DNA of 64,000 bases. It comes from Oscillospiraceae bacterium. GTDB lineage: Bacteria; Bacillota; Clostridia; Oscillospirales; Oscillospiraceae. Below the pieces are notes generated by a model, which worked only from the letters and a program-made list of their open reading frames with translations, did no database searches and was not told where the DNA came from. The stretch covers positions 1 through 64,000 of the forward strand of contig JAFSCK010000014.1 of the NCBI GenBank assembly GCA_017436785.1, written 5' to 3'. The position numbers were made by a program, and so were the translations under genes. Shown piece after piece: positions 1 through 8,662 of the stretch. Every line of letters starts with the position of its first letter. Position 1 is the first letter of the stretch.

Positions 1-2
1 AT

Positions 3-92
3 ATCGTCCGTGTCCATTTCAGCGAGACCGCCAAGGAGACGATGGAGGACAAAATCAAGCGTATGCTCCGTGAAGAAGTCCGCAAAATGTGA
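3..92 (+). CDS. TnpW-like transposon protein, C-terminal end only
   Basis: The window opens inside a reading frame whose last 29 residues end EDKIKRMLREEVRKM. The preceding pattern (hydrophobic strand, then HFSETAKETMEDKI) matches the short transposon-encoded TnpW family found in clostridial conjugative elements. Its function is unknown. The N-terminal part is outside the window, so start and full length cannot be judged. It is followed almost directly by a VirD4 fragment, which is not a normal arrangement and suggests a deletion between the two genes. Assignment rests on the short motif only. Confidence 0.6.
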   Translation: MVRVHFSETAKETMEDKIKRMLREEVRKM

Positions 93-101
93 CTTCTTTT
101 T
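73..101 (+). terminator. Possible weak terminator after the TnpW tail
   Basis: AAGAAGTC (73-80) and GACTTCTT (91-98) form an 8-bp stem with a 10-nt loop, and the 3' arm runs into a T-rich stretch. The stem is AT-rich and overlaps the stop codon, so strength is doubtful. Confidence 0.35.
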
Positions 102-124
102 GAATTTGATGAAAAAGTCCTTGA

Positions 125-955
125 CTTTTCGTCTCTGGCAAAACAGCGAAATCCATCCTGATTAGCTGCGGCGCACGGTTAGCGGTCTTTGATATAGCGG
201 AGCTGCGTGAGGTAACGGCCTATGATGAAATGGAACTGGATACCCTGGGAGATAGGAAAACAGCCCTGTTTCTTATCATGTCCGATACGGATGACAGCTA
301 CAATTTTCTCATTTCCATGTGTTATACGCAGCTATTCAACCTGCTTTGCGAAAAGGCAGACGATGTGTACGGTGGCAGGCTCCCGGTCCATGTCCGCTGC
401 CTGATCGACGAGTGTGCCAACATCGGCCAGATACCCAAGCTGGAAAAGCTGGTAGCGACCATTCGTTCCAGAGAAATCTCTGCCTGTTTGGTGTTGCAGG
501 CACAGAGTCAGCTGAAAGCAATCTATAAGGACAATGCCGATACCATCATCGGCAATATGGATTGCTCCATTTTCCTGGGCGGCAAGGAGCCGACCACTCT
601 GAAGGAGTTGGCGGCGGTACTGGGCAAGGAAACCATCGACACCTATAACACCGGTGAAAACCGTGGGCGGGAAACCTCCCACTCCCTGAATTATCAGAAG
701 TTGGGCAAAGAACTGATGAGCCAGGATGAACTGGCCGTCATGGATGGAGGAAAATGTATCCTCCAGCTGCGTGGTGTGCGTCCTTTCCTTTCGGACAAGT
801 ACGACATCACCAAGCACCCCAACTACCGATACACAGCCGACGCAGATCCACGGAACGCCTTCGACATAGAGCAGTTCCTGTCTGCCCGACTGAAAACCAA
901 ACCCAACGAAGTCTACGATGTATATGAGGTAGACACTACCCCCGACGCTTCGTAA
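125..955 (+). pseudogene. VirD4/TraG-type coupling protein, N-terminally truncated
   Basis: VirD4 couples the relaxosome to the type IV secretion channel and is normally about 600 residues in this family. Only the C-terminal part remains. From about base 137 the frame reads GKTAKSILISCGARLAVFD and continues through the Walker-B region LIDECANIGQIP, the conserved IRSREIS segment and the terminal RGVRPFLSDKYDITKHPNY. The Walker-A segment and membrane anchor are absent. An in-frame TGA at 122-124 and the TnpW tail just upstream replace the missing half. The first in-frame ATG is at 230, deep inside the domain, with no ribosome site. A translated remnant would lack nucleotide binding. An assembly or recombination artefact at the window edge is possible, but the sequence as given is a broken gene. 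Confidence 0.82.
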
Positions 956-1037
956 AAAAACGCAGCGTTCTATTATGCCTGAAAACTGAGAATGACCCCT
1001 CCAAAATCTTTTATGTATATTTTCGGAGGTACATTTT

Positions 1038-1250
1038 ATGGCTTTTTTCACTTCTGCTGTTGACGTTCTTCAGATTCTCGTTATCGCTCTGGGCGGCGGC
1101 CTGGGTGCATGGGGCATCGTAAACCTGCTGGAAGGCTATGGCAACGACAACCCCGGCTCCAAGTCCCAGGGCATGAAGCAGCTCATGGCTGGCGGCGGCA
1201 TCATCGTCCTGGGCACCACCCTGATCCCCCAGCTGACCACTCTGTTCTAA
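1038..1250 (+). CDS. Maff2 family small membrane protein
   Basis: A 70-residue protein with two hydrophobic stretches: residues about 8-28 (VLQILVIALGGGLGAWGIVN) and 48-65 (MAGGGIIVLGTTLIPQL), joined by a short polar loop. Size, glycine-rich helices and position just before the VirB6-like gene match the Maff2 family of conjugative transposon proteins. By position and topology it resembles a VirB2/TrbC-type pilin-like subunit, but that role is inferred. The start is set by TTCGGAGG nine bases upstream of the ATG. It is first in the run of intact transfer genes after the broken VirD4. Confidence 0.85.
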   Translation: MAFFTSAVDVLQILVIALGGGLGAWGIVNLLEGYGNDNPGSKSQGMKQLMAGGGIIVLGTTLIPQLTTLF

Positions 1251-1300
1251 GCTACCGGTTCCGAACAAGTCCACAAAATCAAGCATAGGAGGAAAATCAA

Positions 1301-1333
1301 GTGACAGGCTGTGGTAACTGCCCTGTCGATTGA
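1301..1333 (+). CDS. Possible 10-residue Cys-containing leader peptide
   Basis: A GTG codon lies 8 nt after a perfect AGGAGG (1287-1292) and opens a reading frame encoding MTGCGNCPVD then TGA. The ribosome site is as good as that of the flanking genes but serves no longer frame. A GACAGG/CCTGTC stem (1303-1308 with 1322-1327) lies inside the ORF, and a strong hairpin follows 15 nt after its stop. This layout resembles a translated leader controlling the downstream VirB6-like gene. No family is recognised, and the ribosome site could be fortuitous. Confidence 0.35.
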   Translation: MTGCGNCPVD

Positions 1334-1347
1334 GTTCCCCATTTTCT

Positions 1348-1373
1348 GCCCCTCCTGCTGCGGCAGGAGGGGC
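1348..1373 (+). promoter_or_regulatory. Strong GC hairpin in the transfer operon leader of the VirB6-like gene
   Basis: GCCCCTCCTGC (1348-1358) pairs perfectly with GCAGGAGGGGC (1363-1373) over a 4-nt TGCG loop. No T-tract follows, so it is unlikely to be a simple terminator. It sits four bases upstream of the AAAGGAGG ribosome site for the gene at 1394 and could serve as a processing barrier, stabiliser or translation control element. Confidence 0.55.
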
Positions 1374-1393
1374 AAGAAAGGAGGAAATCATCA

Positions 1394-2263
1394 GTGGACT
1401 ATATCAAAGAACAAATATCGGAGTGGCTGAAAGAGATTCTGACGGATGGCATCATCAGCAATCTGACCGGCCTGTTTGATAATGTCAATCAGGAGATTGG
1501 GGAAATCACCACCCAGGTGGGTATGACACCCCAGGGCTGGAACAGCGGCGTATATTCGCTGATCCATAACCTGTCGGAATCGGTGATCGTCCCCATAGCC
1601 GGTTTGATTCTCGCTTTCGTTATGACGCTGGAGCTAATCCAGCTGATTATGGACAAAAACAATATGCACGATGTGGACACCTGGATCTTCTTCAAGTGGA
1701 TTTTCAAGACCACCTGTGCCATCTTGATTGTCACAAACACATGGAACATCGTTATGGCAGTATTCGATGTGGCCCAAAGCGTGGTTAACAGCGCATCCGG
1801 CGTAATCGTCGGCAATACCAGCATCGACATATCCAGCACCATGACAGATTTGGAAACCCGGCTCATGGATATGGAACTGGGTGCATTGTTCGGTTTGTGG
1901 TTCCAGAGCCTGTTTATCGGTGTAACCATGTGGGCACTGTCCATCTGTATTTTCATAATCACTTACGGGCGCATGATCGAGATATATCTGGTCACATCCA
2001 TTGCGCCTATCCCCATGGCGACCATGACCAACCGGGAATGGGGCCAAATGGGACAGAATTATTTGCGCTCCCTGTTTGCGCTGGGCTTCCAGGCATTTCT
2101 CATTATCATCTGCGTCGGTATCTATGCGGTCCTGATCCGGAATATCGGAACAGAAACGGATATTATTGCCGCCGTGTGGACTTGTGTGGGATATACGGTG
2201 CTTCTGTGCTTCACTCTGTTCAAGACCGGAAGCCTGTCCAAATCCATCTGGAATGCCCATTAA
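1394..2263 (+). CDS. VirB6/TrbL-like conjugal transfer membrane protein (CD1112 type)
   Basis: A 289-residue polytopic membrane protein. After an amphipathic N-terminus (residues 1-45) there are about six hydrophobic segments: near 60-80 (VIVPIAGLILAFVMTLELIQ), 95-120, 160-190, 195-215, 225-255 and 260-280. The pattern fits the VirB6/TrbL-like inner-membrane channel component of conjugative systems, where it forms part of the pore through which the DNA-protein complex passes. The GTG start is chosen because AAAGGAGG lies 9-10 bases upstream. It precedes prgI by 22 bp, and VirB6-PrgI-VirB4 is the standard order for this ICE family. The assignment is by topology and synteny, as no short catalytic motif exists. 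Confidence 0.82.
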   Translation: MDYIKEQISEWLKEILTDGIISNLTGLFDNVNQEIGEITTQVGMTPQGWNSGVYSLIHNLSESVIVPIAGLILAFVMTLELIQLIMDKNNMHDVDTWIFFKWIFKTTCAILIVTNTWNIVMAVFDVAQSVVNSASGVIVGNTSIDISSTMTDLETRLMDMELGALFGLWFQSLFIGVTMWALSICIFIITYGRMIEIYLVTSIAPIPMATMTNREWGQMGQNYLRSLFALGFQAFLIIICVGIYAVLIRNIGTETDIIAAVWTCVGYTVLLCFTLFKTGSLSKSIWNAH

Positions 2264-2285
2264 CTGTGAAAGGAGTGCAGCAATT

Positions 2286-2705
2286 ATGGCTTATGTACCA
2301 GTCCCCAAAGACCTGACCAAAGTAAAAACCAAGGTCATGTTCAACCTGACGAAAAGGCAGCTCATTTGCTTCAGCGGTGCCATTGTGACTGCTGTTCCGG
2401 TGTTCTTCCTGCTGAAGGGCTACACCGGCTCCACCGCAGCGGTGATGTGCATGGTTATCGTTGCGCTACCTTTCTTCCTGCTGGCCATGTACGAAAAGAA
2501 CGGACAGCCGTTGGAAAAGATCGTCGGGAATATCATCCGGGTTTCGGTCCTTCGCCCCAAACAAAGGCCCTATAAGACCAACAATTTCTATGCCGTCCTT
2601 GAGCGGCAGGAGCAGCTTGACAAGGAGGTGTATCGAATTGTTCACGGAAAAGAAAAAACGGCAGCGCAGCGAAAACGAAGCGCAGGCCGCGAAACCCAAG
2701 CGTAA
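2286..2705 (+). CDS. PrgI family protein
   Basis: A 139-residue protein starting MAYVPVPKDLTKVKTK, with two adjacent hydrophobic helices (residues about 31-50 and 53-70) and a basic C-terminal tail. This is the PrgI/TcpE-like profile: a small membrane component of Gram-positive type IV secretion systems encoded just before VirB4. The ATG at 2286 is supported by AAAGGAG 10 bases upstream. The 3' end overlaps the virB4 start by 68 bp, which suggests translational coupling. No enzymatic role is expected. Confidence 0.88.
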   Translation: MAYVPVPKDLTKVKTKVMFNLTKRQLICFSGAIVTAVPVFFLLKGYTGSTAAVMCMVIVALPFFLLAMYEKNGQPLEKIVGNIIRVSVLRPKQRPYKTNNFYAVLERQEQLDKEVYRIVHGKEKTAAQRKRSAGRETQA

Positions 2706-5082
2706 GCTGACACGCAGCGAACGCAGACAGATCGAAGCGGTGATTGCCAAGGCAAACCGCACGGATAAGAAGGAGAAGTCTGCCCAGGACAGTATCACTT
2801 ATCAGAGAATGTGGCCTGATGGCATTTGCCGTGTGTCGGACAACCACTATACCAAAACCGTCCAGTTCCAGGACATCAATTATCAGTTGAGTCAAAATGA
2901 GGATAAAACCGCCATTTTTGAAAGCTGGTGTGATTTCCTGAATTACTTCGACAGTTCCATCCAGTTTCAGTTGTCTTTCCTGAACCTTGCGGCATCTGAG
3001 GATAGCTTTGCCCGGAGCATTACCATTCCGCCCCAGGGCGATGATTTTGACTCCATCCGGGATGAATACACCACCATGCTGCAAAATCAGCTGGCCAAGG
3101 GTAATAATGGTCTGATTAAGACCAAGTTTCTGACCTTTGGCATTGATGCGGACAGCCTGAGAACGGCAAAGCCCCGTTTGGAGAGAATCGAAACGGACAT
3201 CATCAACAACTTTAAGCGCATGGGCGTCAGCGCAGAACCTATGAACGGTTTCCAGCGGCTGCATCAGCTGCACAGTATTTTCCACATGGACGAGCCGCAG
3301 ACCTTCCAGTTTCATTGGGACTGGCTGGCTCCCTCCGGCCTGTCCACTAAAGATTTTATTGCACCGAGTTCCTTTGAGTTCCGTAACGGAAGAATGTTCC
3401 GTATGGGCAGGAAATTCGGTGCTATTTCTTTTGTCCAGATCCTTGCCCCGGAACTGAATGACCGGATGCTGGCAGACTTTCTGGATATGGAAAGCTCCCT
3501 GGTGGTAAATCTGCATATTCAGTCGCTGGATCAGGTCAAGGCCATCAAGACGGTGAAGCGCAAGATCACCGACCTGGACCGAGCTAAGATCGAAGAGCAG
3601 AAGAAGGCAGTTCGCTCCGGATACGATATGGACATCATCCCCTCTGACCTCGCCACTTACGGCACGGAAGCCAAGAAGCTGCTTCAGGATTTGCAGAGCC
3701 GCAATGAGAGAATGTTCCTTGTGACATTTCTGATTATGAACACGGCAGATACCCAGCGGCAGCTGGAAAACAATGTGTTCCAGGCTGGTTCCATCGCCCA
3801 GAAGTACAACTGCCAACTGACCCGACTGGACTTTCAGCAGGAAGAAGGGCTTATGAGCAGCCTGCCCCTGGGCCTGAACCATGTGGAGATTCAGCGGGGA
3901 CTGACCACCAGTTCCACGGCGATCTTCGTACCGTTCACCACCCAGGAGCTGTTCCAGAACGGTTCCGAAGCCTTGTATTACGGCATCAACGCCCTGTCCA
4001 ACAATCTTATCATGGTGGACCGGAAGCTGCTGAAGAACCCCAATGGTTTGATCCTGGGTACTCCCGGCTCCGGCAAGTCCTTCTCTGCCAAGCGGGAAAT
4101 CAGCAATGCGTTCCTGGTTACTACCGACGATATTATCATCTGCGACCCCGAAGCAGAATATGCTCCGCTGGTGGAACGCCTGCACGGTCAGGTTATCCGC
4201 ATTTCGCCCACTTCCCGTGATTATATCAATCCCATGGACCTGAATCTGGACTACTCTGACGATGAAAACCCACTGTCTTTGAAGTCTGACTTCATTTTGT
4301 CCCTCTGCGAACTGATCGTCGGCGGTAAGGATGGATTGCAGCCTGTCCAGAAAACCATCATTGACCGCTGTGTGCGCCTTGTTTATAAAGACTACCTGAA
4401 CGACCCCCGCCCGGAGAAAATGCCCATTCTGGAGGATTTGTACGATCTTCTGCGGGAACAGGAGGAAAAGGAAGCGCAGTACATCGCAACAGCGCTGGAA
4501 ATCTATGTCACCGGTTCTTTGAATGTGTTCAATCACAGAACAACGGTCAATATCAATAACCGGATCGTCTGTTATGACATCAAGGAGCTGGGCAAGCAGC
4601 TGAAAAAGATCGGTATGCTGGTGGTTCAGGATCAAGTGTGGAACCGGGTCACGGTCAACAGAGCCGCCCATAAGTCCACCAGATACTATATTGATGAAAT
4701 GCACTTGCTCTTGAAGGAGGAGCAGACCGCTTCCTATACTGTGGAAATCTGGAAAAGATTTCGTAAATGGGGCGGTATTCCCACCGGCATTACCCAGAAT
4801 GTCAAAGACCTGCTGGCTTCCAGAGAAGTAGAGAACATCTTTGAAAACTCCGACTTCGTGTATATGCTCAATCAGGCGGGTGGTGACAGACAGATTCTTG
4901 CCAAGCAGCTAAACATTTCTCCCCACCAGCTGTCCTATGTGACCCATTCCAGCGAGGGCGAAGGCCTGCTGTTCTACGGCAGCGTGATCCTGCCCTTTGT
5001 AGACAAGTTCCCCAAGGATACGGAACTGTACCGTATTATGACCACGAAACCGCAGGAAGTGAAGGAGGAAGATGAAGTATGA
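2638..5082 (+). CDS. VirB4-type conjugation ATPase
   Basis: An 814-residue cytoplasmic ATPase that powers assembly or function of the mating channel. The Walker A motif GTPGSGKS is near residue 475 and Walker B YYIDEMHLL near 682. The N-terminal 400 residues include YQRMWPDGICRV and YQDINYQLSQNEDK, typical of VirB4 in CTn elements. The reading frame is open far upstream, but that part is an out-of-frame shadow of PrgI. The likely start is the TTG at 2638, which follows AAGGAGG (2622-2628) by nine bases and gives the usual family length with a lysine-rich N-terminus. The stop overlaps the next start as ATGA. All key nucleotide-binding residues are present. Confidence 0.93.
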   Translation: MFTEKKKRQRSENEAQAAKPKRKLTRSERRQIEAVIAKANRTDKKEKSAQDSITYQRMWPDGICRVSDNHYTKTVQFQDINYQLSQNEDKTAIFESWCDFLNYFDSSIQFQLSFLNLAASEDSFARSITIPPQGDDFDSIRDEYTTMLQNQLAKGNNGLIKTKFLTFGIDADSLRTAKPRLERIETDIINNFKRMGVSAEPMNGFQRLHQLHSIFHMDEPQTFQFHWDWLAPSGLSTKDFIAPSSFEFRNGRMFRMGRKFGAISFVQILAPELNDRMLADFLDMESSLVVNLHIQSLDQVKAIKTVKRKITDLDRAKIEEQKKAVRSGYDMDIIPSDLATYGTEAKKLLQDLQSRNERMFLVTFLIMNTADTQRQLENNVFQAGSIAQKYNCQLTRLDFQQEEGLMSSLPLGLNHVEIQRGLTTSSTAIFVPFTTQELFQNGSEALYYGINALSNNLIMVDRKLLKNPNGLILGTPGSGKSFSAKREISNAFLVTTDDIIICDPEAEYAPLVERLHGQVIRISPTSRDYINPMDLNLDYSDDENPLSLKSDFILSLCELIVGGKDGLQPVQKTIIDRCVRLVYKDYLNDPRPEKMPILEDLYDLLREQEEKEAQYIATALEIYVTGSLNVFNHRTTVNINNRIVCYDIKELGKQLKKIGMLVVQDQVWNRVTVNRAAHKSTRYYIDEMHLLLKEEQTASYTVEIWKRFRKWGGIPTGITQNVKDLLASREVENIFENSDFVYMLNQAGGDRQILAKQLNISPHQLSYVTHSSEGEGLLFYGSVILPFVDKFPKDTELYRIMTTKPQEVKEEDEV

Positions 5083-5450
5083 CCGCACAGCAGATTACCA
5101 ATGGCCTGGGCCTGAGAAAAGCGCTGGCCATCGAATGTGCCAAGCTGATCGACAACACCAGAAAGGCATCCAACTATTGTTATGCAATGGAACGGGAGTA
5201 TAAGATGCTTTCTCCCAAGGGATATGCCGGTTTTCAGCGGATCTACAATATCTGGACCGATGGACGCAAGGAGGTTCCCCCTCTGTTTATCGGCGATATT
5301 ATCCGTGACCGTGATATGGCCAGAGGAACAATTATTTCTATCTGGCTGTATTACTCCGCTTATCCGGAGGGAGAATTGCGTGAACTGCCCATGTATCTGG
5401 AAACCAATCTTCTTCTGGAAGAAATGATGTGCGGTGGCTGGTATGCGTAA
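5079..5450 (+). CDS. Conserved conjugative-element protein of unknown function
   Basis: A 123-residue soluble protein with mixed helix and strand character, no signal peptide and no membrane segment. It is translationally coupled to VirB4 through an ATGA overlap and overlaps the next gene by 17 bp, so it is part of the mating-apparatus operon. The sequence (QITNGLGLRKALAIECAKLI near the start, MYLETNLLLEEMM near the end) shows no catalytic motif I can name. A role as an accessory or chaperone to VirB4 or to the hydrolase downstream would fit its position but is only inferred. Confidence 0.75.
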   Translation: MTAQQITNGLGLRKALAIECAKLIDNTRKASNYCYAMEREYKMLSPKGYAGFQRIYNIWTDGRKEVPPLFIGDIIRDRDMARGTIISIWLYYSAYPEGELRELPMYLETNLLLEEMMCGGWYA

Positions 5451-7218
5451 ACAGGAGCCAAGGCTGCAATTTACGGATGAAGAACGCTCCGATCCGGCGC
5501 TGAAGCACTCCGTAAAGAAAGCGGAAAAGGCTGCGAAAAAGGCAGATGCTGCCCAGGTGAAAGTCCCGAAAAAGACCGTTCCGGTCAAAGAACGCACCGT
5601 TGATCCTGCCACCGGCAAGGCTTCGGTGCGTTTGCGTTTTGAGGAAGTGGACAAGAAAAAACCGCCCTCCAAGCTGACCCATGCGGCAAAGGATGCGCCG
5701 GTCAATGCGGTGGTCGGTGCCGCTCACCGAGAGGTCAGGGAAAGCGAACAGGATAATGTGGGTGTGGAAGCTGCCCATAAAATAGAGGAAGCAGCGGAAA
5801 CCGCTGGCCGTATCGTACAGGAAAGCTACTATGCCCATAAGTTGCGTCCCTACCGGAAAGCGGCCCAGGCAGAGCGGCGATTGGAAAAAGCCAATGTGGA
5901 TGTGCTGACCAAGAAAGCGATGCAGGAGAATCCGGAGCTGTATAGCAATCCCGTGTCCCGCTGGCAGCAGAAACGGGCCATTAAAAAACAGTATGCGGCA
6001 GCAAAGCGAACCGGCGAAGCGGCGGCATCCACCGTTCAGAATGTCCAGGGTACGGCGAAAGCAGCCCAAAAAACGGCAGAGGGAGTCGAAAAGGTCGGCT
6101 CCTTTGTCTATCGCCATCGCCGTGGTATCGGTATTGCCCTGGGATTCTTTGTGCTGCTGGCGCTGATGCTGAACAGCCTGTCCTCCTGTTCCATCCTGTT
6201 TGAAGGTGTGCTGTCCGGCATTACCTCCACAACCTATCCTTCCGAGGATGCGGATATGCTGGATGCAGAAGCGGCCTATGCCGCCATGGAACAGGACTTG
6301 CAGTATGGGCTGGACAACTACGAGCGGCTGCACCCCGGCTATGACGAATACCACTTCGATCTGGATGAAATCGGCCATGACCCTTATGTGCTGATCTCTA
6401 TTCTGACAGCCTACCATGGTGGGCCGTGGACGATAGAGGAAGTCCAGGGAACGCTGCAAATGCTCTTTGAAAAGCAGTACATCCTGACGGAAACCGTGGA
6501 AACGGAAACCCGATACCGCACGGAAACAATGATTGGTGAGCGGCCTGCTACCGACCCATACACCGGCGAGTATTTGTATGACGAAGATGGCTGGCTCATT
6601 TGGGAGGAATACGAGTATGAGGAAGAAGTGCCGTATACCTACTACATCTGCACCGTGGAACTGGAAAATTTCAACCTGTCCCATCTGCCCATCTACATCA
6701 TGGGCCAGGATCAGCTGGAAATGTACGCAGCCTATATCTCCACCTACGGCAACCGGCCCGATCTGTTCCCGGAAAGTCAATATCCCGGTGTCAATATGCG
6801 TGGCGACTATACGGACTATGACATTCCCCTGGAAGCGTTGGAGGATGAAGTGTTCGCAGCCATGATTATGGAAGCGGAGAAATACCTGGGCTATCCCTAT
6901 GTGTGGGGCGGCAGCTCTCCCTCCACTTCCTTCGACTGCTCCGGGTTTGTATCCTGGGTCATCAATCACAGCGGCTGGGATGTGGGCAGACTTGGCGCAC
7001 AGGGACTGTTGAACATCTGCACCCGTGTTTCCAGCTCCAATGCCCGTCCCGGCGACCTGATTTTCTTCCAGGGAACCTACGATACCACCGGGGCATCCCA
7101 TGTGGGCATCTATGTGGGTAACGGCATGATGATCCACTGCGGCGATCCCATTTCCTATGCCAATATCAATTCGAGTTACTGGCAGAGCCATTTCCTTGCA
7201 TTTGGCAGACTGCCCTGA
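5434..7218 (+). CDS. NlpC/P60 peptidoglycan hydrolase of the conjugation machinery (CD1108 type)
   Basis: A 594-residue protein that probably opens the cell wall for the mating channel. Residues 1-225 are highly charged and Lys/Ala/Glu-rich (cytoplasmic, coiled-coil-like). One membrane segment follows at about 229-251 (GIALGFFVLLALML). The extracellular part ends in an NlpC/P60 domain: Cys502 in FDCSGFVSW, preceded by YPYVWGG, and His556 in SHVGIYVGNG. These are the expected catalytic residues. The region 265-480 is an ICE-specific spacer rich in acidic and tyrosine residues. The start is GTG 5434 or ATG 5443, both overlapping the upstream gene, and neither has a strong ribosome site, so coupled translation is likely. 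It fills the VirB1 role in Gram-positive ICEs. Confidence 0.9.
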   Translation: MAGMRKQEPRLQFTDEERSDPALKHSVKKAEKAAKKADAAQVKVPKKTVPVKERTVDPATGKASVRLRFEEVDKKKPPSKLTHAAKDAPVNAVVGAAHREVRESEQDNVGVEAAHKIEEAAETAGRIVQESYYAHKLRPYRKAAQAERRLEKANVDVLTKKAMQENPELYSNPVSRWQQKRAIKKQYAAAKRTGEAAASTVQNVQGTAKAAQKTAEGVEKVGSFVYRHRRGIGIALGFFVLLALMLNSLSSCSILFEGVLSGITSTTYPSEDADMLDAEAAYAAMEQDLQYGLDNYERLHPGYDEYHFDLDEIGHDPYVLISILTAYHGGPWTIEEVQGTLQMLFEKQYILTETVETETRYRTETMIGERPATDPYTGEYLYDEDGWLIWEEYEYEEEVPYTYYICTVELENFNLSHLPIYIMGQDQLEMYAAYISTYGNRPDLFPESQYPGVNMRGDYTDYDIPLEALEDEVFAAMIMEAEKYLGYPYVWGGSSPSTSFDCSGFVSWVINHSGWDVGRLGAQGLLNICTRVSSSNARPGDLIFFQGTYDTTGASHVGIYVGNGMMIHCGDPISYANINSSYWQSHFLAFGRLP

Positions 7219-7236
7219 AAAGGAGGTTGAAACCTT

Positions 7237-7485
7237 ATGAATCCGAAAATTAAGAAGATCAATGCGGAGTACGCAAAGAACGCCGCAAAGATCGACGAGC
7301 TTCAGGCCCGTCAGAAGGAACTGATCCGGCAGCGCACGGAACTGGAAAACAACGATATTCTGGAACTGGTGCATAGTCACAATCTGGGTATTACCCAGCT
7401 GGCTGCGTTGCTTCGGACTATGAAAGATACCCCTGTCAGCGGTGTGCAGGGAGAAAGCGAGGATGATACCCATGACGAAATCTAA
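7237..7485 (+). CDS. DUF4315 family protein
   Basis: An 82-residue, highly charged, helical protein. Residues 5-50 show a coiled-coil pattern (KIKKINAEYAKNAAKIDELQ) followed by LGITQLAALLRTMK. Size and sequence match DUF4315 proteins, which regularly sit between the NlpC/P60 gene and the DUF4366 gene in clostridial conjugative elements. Its function is unknown. AAAAGGAGG precedes the ATG. Its 3' end overlaps the next coding sequence by 14 bp. Confidence 0.85.
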   Translation: MNPKIKKINAEYAKNAAKIDELQARQKELIRQRTELENNDILELVHSHNLGITQLAALLRTMKDTPVSGVQGESEDDTHDEI

Positions 7486-8662
7486 GCGGATTATGAGTTT
7501 CCTGCTTGCGGTCATGCTCGTTTTGGGCATCACCCCGCTGACGGCCTTTGCCTACGCCAACGAGGAAGCTGCTTCCGGCCAGACGGAAGCAACGACTCCC
7601 ATCGAAGAAAACACCGGGAAAGCAGATACCGACACACAGGAGAACAGCACGGAGGAAGTGCCCTATTCCTATACCATTTCCGAGGACGGCAAGATCACCA
7701 TTACCATCAACGGTGAGGAATGGGATTTGGATACCGAGGATGCGGAGGAAAGCACTACCATCGGCAAGGTCGTGACCAAAGGTTCCCGGCTGAATCTGCG
7801 TACCGGTGCCGGTATGAACTATGAGATCATCGACCAGCTGCGCCCCGGCGAGGAAGTGACCGTCATTGGCACCGAAGGTGACTGGTATAAAGTGATCGTC
7901 CCGGAAAAGACCGGATATGTTCATAGCGACTATCTGGAACTGCTGGAAACCGCTGAGGAAAACAGCGAGATCGATTCTGCCATGCTGATGCTTCTGCTGA
8001 CTATGATGTTCCAGAATATGGGCGATGTATCTGCAACGGAACCGGAATTCCAGGCATCTTTCACACCGGGCGGAAATCTTTCTCTGATCGATGATATTTT
8101 GCAGGTAGAAGTTCCCGCTACGGAGGATACAGAACTGAAAGAGAAGCAGTTCATTACCCTCCAGTCCAAGAGCGGCAATTACTTCTACCTTGTGATTGAC
8201 CGCACCGGCGACACAGAAAATGTGTACTTTATGAACCTTGTAGACGAAGCGGACCTGATGGCCCTGATCGAAACCGAGGAAAAGGCTGCGCCGGTCTGCT
8301 CCTGCAAGGAAAAATGTGCTGCGGGTGCCGTCAATACCGGCTGCGAGATCTGCCATACCAACATGACTGAGTGTGCCGGTGTGGAAGCAAAACCGGAACC
8401 CACGGAAGAATCCACCGAGCCGGTGGAGGAACCGGAGCCTGAATCCGGCAGTAATCCCATTGTATTGCTTCTGATTCTTGCCCTGCTGGGCGGTGGTGGC
8501 GTATTTGCCTATATTAAGTTCTTCAAGAATAAGCCTGCAACAAAGGGCAATGCCGATCTGGATGACTATGACTACGGCAGCGAGGATGACGAGGACATCC
8601 CCTGGGAGAGTGAGGATGACGAGTCTGCCGGCGAGGAAAACAGTGGGGACAATGCCGATTGA
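7472..8662 (+). CDS. CD1107/DUF4366 family surface protein with SH3-like domain
   Basis: A 396-residue secreted membrane-anchored protein. Residues 1-27 are a signal peptide (basic start, hydrophobic core, TAFA cleavage region). An acidic spacer is followed by a bacterial SH3-like domain near residues 100-155 (SRLNLRTGAGMNYEIIDQL, then VTVIGTEGDWYKV), a cell-wall-binding fold. A DUF4366-type domain follows (KEKQFITLQSKSGNYFYLVI, then NLVDEADLMALIE) and a Cys-rich segment. A transmembrane helix near 330-350 (PIVLLLILALLGGGGVFAYI) precedes a strongly acidic cytoplasmic tail. The ATG at 7472 is chosen because the signal peptide begins there. It probably holds the mating apparatus at the wall. 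Confidence 0.85.
   Translation: MTKSKRIMSFLLAVMLVLGITPLTAFAYANEEAASGQTEATTPIEENTGKADTDTQENSTEEVPYSYTISEDGKITITINGEEWDLDTEDAEESTTIGKVVTKGSRLNLRTGAGMNYEIIDQLRPGEEVTVIGTEGDWYKVIVPEKTGYVHSDYLELLETAEENSEIDSAMLMLLLTMMFQNMGDVSATEPEFQASFTPGGNLSLIDDILQVEVPATEDTELKEKQFITLQSKSGNYFYLVIDRTGDTENVYFMNLVDEADLMALIETEEKAAPVCSCKEKCAAGAVNTGCEICHTNMTECAGVEAKPEPTEESTEPVEEPEPESGSNPIVLLLILALLGGGGVFAYIKFFKNKPATKGNADLDDYDYGSEDDEDIPWESEDDESAGEENSGDNAD

Noticed and set aside
2533..4704. Long open frame of over 700 codons on the minus strand opposite virB4
   Set aside because: It lies antisense to a gene with clear ATPase motifs, has no ribosome site and its translation shows no domain. It arises from the codon bias of virB4. 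The same applies to antisense frames at 5338-7533, 10125-11444, 17819-19897 and 36699-38696.
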